DNA from: G963668605 sp963668605
GTDB taxonomy: Bacteria; Acidobacteriota; Terriglobia; Bryobacterales; Bryobacteraceae
Length of the DNA: 64,000 bases
Reading direction: 5' to 3'
Assembly: GCA_963668605.1 (NCBI GenBank)
Contig: OY764903.1
Location: 5,270,001-5,334,000, forward strand
The notes beneath the pieces are model-generated. The model was given only the letters and a program-made list of their open reading frames with translations. It ran no database searches and was not told the DNA's origin. Each line of letters starts with the position of its first letter. The first letter of the stretch is position 1. A program made the translations under genes and the position numbers. Of the stretch, positions 41,973 to 50,488 are shown in pieces.

Positions 41973-43253
41973 TTAGCGCAATTGCGTCACCAGATCGCCG
42001 CTTTCCTTAAGTAGGGCATAGCGCGCACGCTCCAACCCATAGCGGCTATCGAGCCACGCCAGCCACTTCTCATTCTCCATGAAGCGTGCTTCCTCGGCTT
42101 GGCGCAGCGTGGCGCGGCCCTCTTCGAATTTCGCCAAAACCACGGAAATCTGCTCCCGGGCCAGATCCAGGTCGAGCTTGGCGACCTCCGCCGCAGTCTC
42201 GGCACGTTGCACTTCGTGGAAGCTCTTGCGGGTATTCAGGGAGATCTGGCTGCGCCGGTTCTGGATGTCGAGACGCAGACGCGTCACGTCGACATCGGCT
42301 TGCGCCGCCTGGGCGGTCGCGGCGTGGCTGGCGTAAAGCGGAACGCGCAGCGAGACGCCGAGTTGCCCGTTGTGCCGTTGAAAGGTATTGAAATAGTTTT
42401 CGTAATTGTTGAACTTGGCGAAGAGTGCATACTGCGCCACGAGATCGACGGTCGGGTAGCGTTCGGCGCGGTTGGCCTTGGCCTCCAGCGTTTTGGACGC
42501 GAGCGAGGATTCCAGCCGCCTGAGTTCGCGGTTCGTCCGTAACGCGCCATCCACGGCGATCTCTTCGTCTGGAGGCAGGTCCGGGGTGGGGCGGTTCTCG
42601 TCGGCGGCGACGATGCGGTCGGTCGGTTGCATCCCAAGGACGAGCGCCAACGAGTTTTCGGCGAACGTCCGGTCGCCGTCGAGCATTTGCACGCGCTGCC
42701 GGGCGAGAGCGAGATTCAAAGCGGCGCGGCGCGACTCCAGAGCGAGCGCGCGTCCCTCTTCTACTTGAACCGCGATCTCCGCGGCCACGCGCTCCAGGCT
42801 CTCCACCTGCTTGCGCGCAATCTCGACGCTGCGTGCAGTGCGCTCGGCGTCCAAAAACAGGTTTGCCGTGCGCATCGCGATCTCTTCACGCTTGCTGGCC
42901 GTCTCCAGTTGCGCGCCGCGTGCATCCTCGCGCGCCTGAGCTATTCCGTAGCTCTTCGCCTTGCTGAAAACCGTACCGACAGCCTGGGCCTGGAAGATGG
43001 ACGGTCCCGAGCCTTCGATGTTCATCGGAAATCCCGAGCTATAGGCAATGCCGCTTCCGACGATCACCTTCGGCATGAACGGATCCCGGGCGACGCGTAC
43101 CTGAAGGCCGCTTTTTTGCTCCTCCAACCGGCTCATGACGATATCAGAGTTTTGCCGGAGCGCCAGATCCACGGCCTCTCGCAACGTCATCGTGTGTACT
43201 TCGGCAGGGCAGCAGGCCGTCACGGCCAATGTTAGAAAAAAGAGTGGGCGCAT
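41973..43253 (-). CDS. TolC-family outer-membrane efflux protein
   Basis: A 426-residue outer-membrane channel component of efflux or type I secretion. The N-terminus has a lipobox-like VTAC (Cys14) after a hydrophobic run, so it may be lipidated. The TolC repeats start with MTLREAVDLALRQNSDIVM and continue in the second half with VAQYALFAKFNNYENYF and a long coiled-coil-forming region rich in Ala, Glu and Arg. No inner-membrane pump or adaptor is adjacent, so its partner is not identifiable; the ADOP permease nearby is on the other strand. Confidence 0.85.
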   Translation of the reverse strand: MRPLFFLTLAVTACCPAEVHTMTLREAVDLALRQNSDIVMSRLEEQKSGLQVRVARDPFMPKVIVGSGIAYSSGFPMNIEGSGPSIFQAQAVGTVFSKAKSYGIAQAREDARGAQLETASKREEIAMRTANLFLDAERTARSVEIARKQVESLERVAAEIAVQVEEGRALALESRRAALNLALARQRVQMLDGDRTFAENSLALVLGMQPTDRIVAADENRPTPDLPPDEEIAVDGALRTNRELRRLESSLASKTLEAKANRAERYPTVDLVAQYALFAKFNNYENYFNTFQRHNGQLGVSLRVPLYASHAATAQAAQADVDVTRLRLDIQNRRSQISLNTRKSFHEVQRAETAAEVAKLDLDLAREQISVVLAKFEEGRATLRQAEEARFMENEKWLAWLDSRYGLERARYALLKESGDLVTQLR

Positions 43254-43309
43254 AGTCGGTCTCCACTCCTGATTGAAGCATTGATCGTGAGCGAATGCTA
43301 TTGAGTGGT

Positions 43310-44164
43310 TTAGGAGTTCTTAATGCCGCGTAGGAGTTTTTCAGCTTCTTCGCGGGAGGGATCCTCCGGCGTCAGCCGCAAACTCATATACTGTTTCAGA
43401 AGCCGGCGCGCTTCGGGCAGATTCCGCTTCGCCTTGATAAGCGCTTCCGCCTCCGCGAAGATCACTTTCGGATTGTTCGGCGCTAGCCGGAGTGCGCTCT
43501 GGAAGGCGGCATCGCTCTCCTGGAATTTTCCCTGTTTCGCGAGGAACCGCGCCAGATCGACAACCCGCCCCACCTGCCGCGGCGCAAGTTCCGTGGCTTG
43601 GCGAAGATGCGCCTCTGCGTTTCCGAACTCCTTGCGCGCCTCCGCCACCTTGGCTGCGGCGTAATGATACTCCACCTCGTCGTTTTCCCGGATCTTCAAG
43701 CTGAGCGCCGCCGCTCTATCGAGGCCGCCGCCGAGAAAGCCGGGAGCCTCCAGATAGTACTCGAAAAGATCGTTGACGGCTTCCATGTTATGCGGATTCA
43801 GCGCCACGGCCTTTTCAAAAGAGTCCCGAGTTTTGCGGGCGTATTGGATTGCGGTGAGCCACGACGAGGTTTCAGCCCGCCGTCCCCAAGCACGGCCGAG
43901 CCAGTGGTGATAGTCGGAGTTGTTCGGGTCCGCGGCTCCCGCCTTTTCCAAATACTCCGTGGCCTTCTTGAAGTCGCCGGACATGTAGTGCGCGCGACCA
44001 ATCCATTCCCACACTTCCGCGTCTTTGTTCGGAACCTGTTGAAGAATTTGAAGTGCGGCGCCATAGTCCGTGCGCTGGAACAGATCGCGCGCACGCTCCA
44101 GGTCGCCCGCAAATGCGAGACCCGAAACCGATACGAAGGTCAAAATTTGAAGCAACTTACCCAT
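43310..44164 (-). CDS. Secreted TPR protein
   Basis: A 284-residue exported protein. ATG 44164 gives the signal peptide MGKLLQILTFVSVSGLAFA. Then come TPR-like helical pairs (YGAALQILQQVPNKDAEVW, MSGDFKKATEYLEKAG, GKFQESDAAFQSALRLAPNN). No enzymatic domain. It lies 56 bases upstream of TolC on the same strand. Role unknown; a periplasmic scaffold is the usual guess. A start 25 codons earlier would put non-conserved residues before the signal peptide, so I rejected it. Confidence 0.82.
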   Translation of the reverse strand: MGKLLQILTFVSVSGLAFAGDLERARDLFQRTDYGAALQILQQVPNKDAEVWEWIGRAHYMSGDFKKATEYLEKAGAADPNNSDYHHWLGRAWGRRAETSSWLTAIQYARKTRDSFEKAVALNPHNMEAVNDLFEYYLEAPGFLGGGLDRAAALSLKIRENDEVEYHYAAAKVAEARKEFGNAEAHLRQATELAPRQVGRVVDLARFLAKQGKFQESDAAFQSALRLAPNNPKVIFAEAEALIKAKRNLPEARRLLKQYMSLRLTPEDPSREEAEKLLRGIKNS

Positions 44165-44297
44165 CACGACTCCCACACGGCACCCCGCCGCGCCTCCACC
44201 GCTTAGTTCCAGCTTATCTTTTGTTATAGATGCAGGCAAGCGAATTTTGGATACAGCGTATCAGTTTTTTTTGCAGTACCATTAGTATTCTTCTTTC

Positions 44298-46694
44298 ATG
44301 ATTCGGGACGTTCGCTACGGGCTGCGCGTTCTCAGAAACAGCCCCGGATTCACCGCCGTGGCCGTTCTCGCGCTGGCCCTTGGAATCGGCGCCAATAGCG
44401 CCATTTTCAGCGTCGTCAATGCCGTGGTTTTCCGGCCTCTCCCCTACTCCGGCCCTGACCGCATCGCGGTGATTCTAGAGAGCAATCTCCAACGAACCTG
44501 GGACACGGCGCCCGTCGCTCCCGGCAATTTCATCGATTGGCGCGAACAGCAGCGAACTTTTAGCCACTTCGCGGCTTACCGCGGCTCCGATTTCCTGCTC
44601 ACCGGCGGCGAGGAGCCGGAGCGCATCCGCGCTGCGCGGGTGACTGCCGATTTCTTTGCAGTCCTGGGCATGGCTCCGGTCGCCGGCCGCGCGTTCGCAC
44701 CAGAGGAGTTCGCGCCGGGACGCGACCACGTCGTCATTCTGAGTCATGAGCTGTGGCAGCGCCGTTTCGCTTCGGCGAGGGAGATCATCGGCCAGGCGAT
44801 CCGGATCAACAGCAACCCATACGTCGTGGTGGGCGTGATGCCGCCTGGCTTTCAGGGTCCAGGCCGGCACGAACTCTGGTCGCCCCTCAGCCTGACCGCC
44901 AAGGACGCCGGCGATCGCAATACGCATTCGCTTTTCGTGTACGGCCGCCTGAAACCCGGAATCGGCCTCAAACAAGCGGAGACCGAAATGAAGGCCATCG
45001 CGCTGCGTGCCGAGCAGAAGTACCCGGAAACGAATACCGGCTTCGGTGTGGTCGTGCGCAGCCTGCAGGAAGACGTGGTCGGACCGGTCCGTCCGGCCAT
45101 GCTGCTGCTGTTGGGCGCGGTCGGGCTCGTGCTGCTGATCGCGTGCGCCAACGTCGCGAATTTGCTCCTGGCGCGCGCCTCCGCACGATCGAAAGAGATC
45201 GCCGTGCGCGCGGCGCTGGGCGCGGCGCAATGGAGGATCGTACGCCAGTTGTTGATCGAAAGCGTTCTGCTCTCGACGCTCGGCGGCGCACTTGGATTGT
45301 TGCTGGCGTTTTGGGCCGTGCGGGCGATCTCGAATCTGCGTCTCGAGGCCATTCCACGCATGGGCGAGATCGGCATCGATCCGGCTGTGCTTGCCTTCAC
45401 GACGTTGTTGAGTGCAGGCACGGGCGTCATATTTGGGATTGCACCGGCGCTGCAGGCGCTGCGCCTCGATCTGAACAGCACACTGAAAACAGGCGGCCGT
45501 TCCGGCAGCGGAGGCGGCAACGTGTTGCGCAGCGTATTGGTAATTGTGGAGATCACGCTCGCGGTCGTCCTATTGAGCGGCGCGGGCCTACTGCTAAAAA
45601 GCTTCGTGCGCCTTGCGGCCGTCGACCCGGGCTTCAAGCCGGAACAGATCGTACTGGTGGAGACCGCCCTGCCGCGGGGCAGCTACTCGCAGGCGGAAAA
45701 GCAGGAGGCGTTTTACCGGCGCTGGATCGAACGCGTATCCGAAATCCCGGGTATCAAAGCCGCCGCGGGTGCGACGACTGTGCCCTTCGGTACCGCCGAT
45801 CTCGTACACACATATCACATTGTGGGACAGGCGCGGCGCTCGCCGGCCGAGTCGCCGTCCAGCAATTTCTATGCGGTCACGCCCGAGTACTTTCGCGCTC
45901 TAGGCATCCCTCTCCGGCACGGCCGCTATTTCGGGGAGCGCGACGGCGAGAGCGGTCCGGCCGTGGCGATTGTCAATGAGACGTTCGCGCGGCGCTCGTG
46001 GCCCGGCGAGAATCCGGTCGGCCGATACCTGATCGTCGACCACAGCGATTCCACGCCCCGCCAGGTTGTGGGTGTGGTGGGCGACATCAAGCACTACGGA
46101 CTCAATGAGGCGTCAACCGCCGAGGTGTATGAACCGTTCCGCCAGAAGCCCTACGCCTATCTGACGCTGGTTCTGAAAATAGACGGCCGCGCCGAGGGTG
46201 TGACCCGCGCCGCCGGCCGGATGGCTCATGAATTGGAGCCGGATATACCGCTCTACAACGTCCGTACGATGGAGCAACAGATCTCCGGTTCGATTTCGCA
46301 ACTCCGGCTGGCGATGGCGTTACTGGCGATTTTCGCCGGCCTGGCCTTGCTGCTCGCCGCGCTGGGCGCTTACGGCGTGCTCTCCTTCACCGTCTCGCAA
46401 CGGACTCAAGAACTGGGCCTCCGCATGGCGCTTGGCGCGCAGCCCTGGGATGTCCTAAGGCTGGTCCTGAAACAGGGTATGTCGCTGGCGGTCGCCGGCA
46501 TCGCCAGCGGTCTGGTCGCCGCCGCGGCTCTTGGCCGCGTGATGGCCAGCCAGATTTATGGCGTGAGTTCGACAGACCCGGCCATATACGGCGCCGTGAC
46601 CGCCACACTGCTGTTAGCCGCCCTGCTCGCCTGTCTCGTTCCCGCCCGCCGCGCCATGCAGGTCGACCCGCTGATTTCGATCCGCCACGAGTGA
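44298..46694 (+). CDS. ADOP-type ABC permease (double FtsX)
   Basis: A 798-residue membrane protein with two MacB/FtsX permease units in one chain: helices at about residues 22-45, 270-400 and 665-790, with large periplasmic MacB-core domains between (SVVNAVVFRPLPYSGPDRI, LNEASTAEVYEPFRQ). Such 'acidobacterial duplicated orphan permeases' usually lack a linked ATPase, as here. They are presumed to act in export or mechanotransmission with a distant MacB-like ATPase. ATG 44298 has MIRDVRYGLRVLRNSPGFT, the canonical start. It is divergent from the TPR/TolC genes. Confidence 0.92.
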   Translation: MIRDVRYGLRVLRNSPGFTAVAVLALALGIGANSAIFSVVNAVVFRPLPYSGPDRIAVILESNLQRTWDTAPVAPGNFIDWREQQRTFSHFAAYRGSDFLLTGGEEPERIRAARVTADFFAVLGMAPVAGRAFAPEEFAPGRDHVVILSHELWQRRFASAREIIGQAIRINSNPYVVVGVMPPGFQGPGRHELWSPLSLTAKDAGDRNTHSLFVYGRLKPGIGLKQAETEMKAIALRAEQKYPETNTGFGVVVRSLQEDVVGPVRPAMLLLLGAVGLVLLIACANVANLLLARASARSKEIAVRAALGAAQWRIVRQLLIESVLLSTLGGALGLLLAFWAVRAISNLRLEAIPRMGEIGIDPAVLAFTTLLSAGTGVIFGIAPALQALRLDLNSTLKTGGRSGSGGGNVLRSVLVIVEITLAVVLLSGAGLLLKSFVRLAAVDPGFKPEQIVLVETALPRGSYSQAEKQEAFYRRWIERVSEIPGIKAAAGATTVPFGTADLVHTYHIVGQARRSPAESPSSNFYAVTPEYFRALGIPLRHGRYFGERDGESGPAVAIVNETFARRSWPGENPVGRYLIVDHSDSTPRQVVGVVGDIKHYGLNEASTAEVYEPFRQKPYAYLTLVLKIDGRAEGVTRAAGRMAHELEPDIPLYNVRTMEQQISGSISQLRLAMALLAIFAGLALLLAALGAYGVLSFTVSQRTQELGLRMALGAQPWDVLRLVLKQGMSLAVAGIASGLVAAAALGRVMASQIYGVSSTDPAIYGAVTATLLLAALLACLVPARRAMQVDPLISIRHE

Positions 46695-46706
46695 GCGCGT
46701 ACCTGC

Positions 46707-46748
46707 AAAAAAAGGCCGGATCCCCTCTTTTCGGAGCGGATCCGGCCT
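46707..46748 (-). terminator. Rho-independent terminator of the TonB receptor gene
   Basis: On the minus strand an 11-bp perfect stem (46738-46748 with 46713-46723) is followed by a seven-T run (46707-46713). It lies 50 bases after the stop of the receptor gene. No T-run follows on the plus strand, so it works mainly for the minus strand. Confidence 0.85.
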
Positions 46749-46797
46749 GGTTCAAGAGACTGTCAGACCTCGTAGGGCTTGACAGGGTCGCTCAATA

Positions 46798-49700
46798 TCA
46801 GAAGGAGTAACGCAGACTCAACTGCACATTGCGCTCGCTGTTCTTGGCGTTCACCTTGCCGAATGTTGCGCTGCGCGGATTCGCCACCGCCCCGCCCCAG
46901 TTCGGATGATTCAGCCAGTTGAAGAACTCGCTGCGGAACTGCATTCTATGGTGCTCGCGGATCGAGAACTCCTTGAACACCGCCAGATTCCAGTTCTGGA
47001 AGCCGGGATTGTATAGCGTGTTTCTCGTCTGTGTTTTCGAGAATGTGCCCGGGGCCGGTGTTGTGAAGATCGCGGAGCCATCCTGCTTCTTCGTCAGGAA
47101 ATAAAAATTCTGATCGCTCGGGCTGTTTGAGAACTGCCGCGATCCGTGCGGCTGTACTGGGTTGGCGCCGATCTCCCAGGGTTGCGCATCGGTACTCCCG
47201 ACGCCTGCGAAATCGTCGCCGGTGCCGACAGTGAACGGCGTGCCGGTCTGAAATTGCGTTACGCCCGTTACCTGCCAGCCGCCCAGAGCCTTGCCTGCCC
47301 ATGACTTGCTCTGCCGGAACCAGGGCAGTTGGTAGATGAAGTTGATCACCGCGACGTGGCGCGTATCGGTGTCGGAGGGCCCCCAGAAATTCGAGGCGTC
47401 AAACGCGTTGTACAACCGGGCGCGGAAGTCGCTCCCGCTGTCCATCGATTTCGAGTACGTGTAGGCGAACCCGTAGCTCAGTCCCTTGGCGAATCGCCGC
47501 GTCGCTTCGAGTTGTAGGCCCTGGTATGCCGAGCGTGTTGCCGTCTCGCGCATGTCGATTGAAGCGAACCCCTTGTAGGGACGCAGTACGTTGACGTTGA
47601 TTCCCTTGTTCACCGGATTCTGCACTGTGCCTACTGGAAGCTGGTTCAGGTCGCGGGTGCGCTCCAAATGTAAACCGACGCGTCCGACGTAGCCCACCGA
47701 CACGGTGGTTCCGAAACCGACCTCGCGTTCGACCGTGGTATTCCAGTTCCACGCGCTCGGAATCTTAAAGACCGGCTCAGTGGTCATAAAGTAGAACGGG
47801 AAGTTCGACACCTGGCCGCCGCCCGGTTTATCAGCCTGTCCCGAGGCGATCGACGCCATCGGCTGGAACGGCGGATTGCCGCCCAACAGGATGTTGCCGC
47901 TCATGCTCGGCCGTGCGAAGAAGCGTCCGACGCCCGCCCGTAGCACCGTCTTGGAGTTGAAGGAGTAGGCGACGCCAACGCGAGGTTGGAAGTTTGTTTT
48001 CTGCAACTCGCCCCACGATCTGCTGCCGCCGCTGAACAGGTAGTTGAATTCGCCCGAGTCCGCGACCGGAACGCGGCCCTTGGCCCCGTCCGGCCATCCG
48101 TCGCCGGGGATCACAACGCCGTTGTACCGTTCGCCGCTCAGAATGTAGCCCGTCTTCGGATCCTGCACCGCGGCCTTGGCGGGGTTGTACCGCTTCGGAT
48201 CAAACACCGCCATATTGCCCCACTGGCTGTACCAGAACGGCGTCATCAGCGTGTGGCGCAATCCGATCTCAACACGCAGTTTCGCCGACGCGCGCCAGGA
48301 ATCCTGAACGAACCACTCGAACTGCTTGCCGCGGTACGGCGTATAGGATCGCTGCCCGATCTCGGCGTAGGTATCGAACAAGCCCAACGCGGCATTGCCG
48401 ATCGCCAGCGAGGAAGACGGCGCACCCGTGCGCGCGTCGGTAAAGACGAAGCGCCCGTTCTGGTTGTTTGTGCCGCCCGGCACGCCCTGAATGTTGATCT
48501 GGTCGAAGTCGTTCTGTCCCGAATATTCAAACGAGGCACCCGCTTTCAAGGAGTGGCCGCTGAGAATTTTTGTTACGCTGTCGGAGAAAACATAGATCGG
48601 TCCGGCGGACTTTGACGGGTATGGGCTCCCGTCGATGGTCCCGAAATTCGCGATGTTCAAAGTGGGAATCTTGTCCGCGATCTCTTTGTTCGCCGGGAAC
48701 AGGTACGGGTAATTGATCCCATAGGTCGACCGCGAATAGCGATTCTCCGATCTGTCGACGTCGATGCGCACGCGATCCACGCTGCCGGTCGCGAGAAACT
48801 CATTCACCATGGTCGGGCTAATGGTCCAAATGTGATTCACCGAAGCCGTCGTGTTCGGCCGGTCCGAGACCGTGGCCGCGCGGTCGAAGCCGGACGTGAA
48901 GGCCGTCGACTGCTGGTACGAATAGTTTTGCATGCGGAAACGCAGTGAGTGCTTTTCAACGGGCGAGAAGTCTACCGACACGGTATCCTTGCGCTGATTC
49001 ACAGGCTGCGGACGCGTCTGTATGAAGTTATTCGTGCCCTGTTGGAAGCCGGGAACCGGCGCGGGATACGCTCGCAGAAACGCTAATCCGTTCGGGCTGG
49101 TCTGGCTCGCGGGGATGACGTTGTTCGGGAACGGCCGGCCCGTCGCCGGATCGTTGATCACACGAACCTTTCCGAAAAACGGGTTCGCTGCGTTCAGCAG
49201 TTCCGAAAAATCACCGTTGCGCATTGCCAGCGACGGGACCGTCTGGATCGATGTGTTCTCCTGGCGGTAACGCACATATTCCTGCGCCCACAGGAAGAAG
49301 AGTTTGTTCTTCTGCTTGTTCCACGATCCGGGCAAAAGTACCGGCCCGCTGACAGCGTAGCCGAACTGGTTGAACTTATTGGCTGGCCGCGCCTGCCCGG
49401 CGAGATTTCGTGACCACGTGTTGGCGTCCAACTTCTCGTTCCGGAAGTACTCGTAGACGCTGCCATGGAACTGCTGCGTGCCGCTCTTAGTCACGATCCG
49501 GACCTGTCCCCCGGCCGCGCGCCCGTATTCGGCGTTGTAGTTGGCCGACAGCACCTGGATCTCCTGCACGGTTTCCACGTCCGCCGTGCCGATGCTCGCG
49601 TTGTTGCCGCGCGTGCGCACAGCCGGAGCGCCGTCGTAGGTAATCATGTTGTCCTGCGCCCGCGATCCGTTGATCGAAAACCCTCCGTTGTCGAGCCCGA

Positions 49701-50211
49701 AGTTGAACGATTGCAGCGAACCGCCGCGTACGCCTGGCTTCAACAGCGCCAGAAACAAGGCGTTACGTCCGTTCAGCATCATGTTCTCGATCTGCTTGCT
49801 CTCGATCAGTTTCCCGACCGTTGCGGTCTCGCTTTGCACGGCCGCCGCGGACGCGACAACCTCTACCGAGTCGGTCACGGCGCCCACCGTCAAAACGGCA
49901 TCCATCATCGCCGCCATGTTCGGGTCGAGCTTGTTGTTCGATGTAAGGAATTTTTTGAACCCTGGCGCTTCGACCGTGATGGTGTACAAGCCCGGCGGCA
50001 GGCTGGTCACCACGTAGTAGCCGCTTTCGTTGGTCGACGCATGCCGTTCGACGCCTGTGGCCTCGTTCTTGGCTGCAACTGCGGCCCGCACGATCGCGGC
50101 GCCCGACGGGTCTTTGACGAATCCGGTGACCTGCGCATTGTCGGATTGGGCCCACAGGCTGGCGGTCATCATCAACATGACTGCGGCCTTTAAGATTGCT
50201 GGTCTGCTCAT
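46798..50211 (-). CDS. TonB-dependent receptor with carboxypeptidase-regulatory N-domain
   Basis: An outer-membrane beta-barrel of 1137 residues that likely takes up an oligosaccharide or other large ligand using TonB energy. It has a signal peptide (MSRPAILKAAVMLMMTASLWAQ), a regulatory-like domain (VTGFVKDPSGAAIVRAAVAAKN, residues about 26-105), a plug region (ALFLALLKPGVRGG; VETVQEIQVLSANYNAEYGRAAGG) and a long barrel ending in aromatic FNWLNHPNWGG and RNVQLSLRYSF, the typical terminal Phe. I chose ATG 50211 because AGAGGA lies nine bases upstream. A longer open frame reads through the tRNA gene and is not real. The Oar-like type is abundant in this group. Confidence 0.93.
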   Translation of the reverse strand: MSRPAILKAAVMLMMTASLWAQSDNAQVTGFVKDPSGAAIVRAAVAAKNEATGVERHASTNESGYYVVTSLPPGLYTITVEAPGFKKFLTSNNKLDPNMAAMMDAVLTVGAVTDSVEVVASAAAVQSETATVGKLIESKQIENMMLNGRNALFLALLKPGVRGGSLQSFNFGLDNGGFSINGSRAQDNMITYDGAPAVRTRGNNASIGTADVETVQEIQVLSANYNAEYGRAAGGQVRIVTKSGTQQFHGSVYEYFRNEKLDANTWSRNLAGQARPANKFNQFGYAVSGPVLLPGSWNKQKNKLFFLWAQEYVRYRQENTSIQTVPSLAMRNGDFSELLNAANPFFGKVRVINDPATGRPFPNNVIPASQTSPNGLAFLRAYPAPVPGFQQGTNNFIQTRPQPVNQRKDTVSVDFSPVEKHSLRFRMQNYSYQQSTAFTSGFDRAATVSDRPNTTASVNHIWTISPTMVNEFLATGSVDRVRIDVDRSENRYSRSTYGINYPYLFPANKEIADKIPTLNIANFGTIDGSPYPSKSAGPIYVFSDSVTKILSGHSLKAGASFEYSGQNDFDQINIQGVPGGTNNQNGRFVFTDARTGAPSSSLAIGNAALGLFDTYAEIGQRSYTPYRGKQFEWFVQDSWRASAKLRVEIGLRHTLMTPFWYSQWGNMAVFDPKRYNPAKAAVQDPKTGYILSGERYNGVVIPGDGWPDGAKGRVPVADSGEFNYLFSGGSRSWGELQKTNFQPRVGVAYSFNSKTVLRAGVGRFFARPSMSGNILLGGNPPFQPMASIASGQADKPGGGQVSNFPFYFMTTEPVFKIPSAWNWNTTVEREVGFGTTVSVGYVGRVGLHLERTRDLNQLPVGTVQNPVNKGINVNVLRPYKGFASIDMRETATRSAYQGLQLEATRRFAKGLSYGFAYTYSKSMDSGSDFRARLYNAFDASNFWGPSDTDTRHVAVINFIYQLPWFRQSKSWAGKALGGWQVTGVTQFQTGTPFTVGTGDDFAGVGSTDAQPWEIGANPVQPHGSRQFSNSPSDQNFYFLTKKQDGSAIFTTPAPGTFSKTQTRNTLYNPGFQNWNLAVFKEFSIREHHRMQFRSEFFNWLNHPNWGGAVANPRSATFGKVNAKNSERNVQLSLRYSF

Positions 50212-50316
50212 CGTGAGTATCCTCTTGGCTGACATTATATTGAGTTTCTCTCGGAAGCACACACAATCGGGGTGGGTTCCCCGTTGTCGGCGGAGCCGCC
50301 CCCGAGTAGGCCGCCT

Positions 50317-50405
50317 TGGTGCCCGGGGTGGGACTTGAACCCACACTCCCGTTGCCGGAAAAAGGATTTTAAGTCCTTTGCGTCTGCCGATTTCGCCACC
50401 CGGGC
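50317..50405 (-). tRNA. tRNA-Leu (anticodon TAA)
   Basis: On the minus strand the acceptor stem GCCCGGG/CCCGGGC, the D-arm, an anticodon stem AAGGA/TCCTT with loop CTTAAAA, a long variable arm and the T-arm GTGGGTTCAAGTCCCAC are all present. The anticodon is TAA, reading UUA leucine codons. The 3' CCA is encoded (50317-50319) after discriminator A. The long variable arm confirms a class II tRNA. Confidence 0.96.
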
Positions 50406-50413
50406 ACGTTATG

Positions 50414-50419
50414 ATTCTA
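50414..50419 (-). promoter_or_regulatory. -10-like box of the tRNA gene
   Basis: TAGAAT on the minus strand ends nine bases before the mature 5' end of the tRNA. No strong -35 is seen. Confidence 0.3.
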
Positions 50420-50488
50420 GCAACTGTGCCACTTTTCCGCCGGTCCTCCAGCAACGCTTCGTATATGATGTCTGAGAGGAAACCAAGC

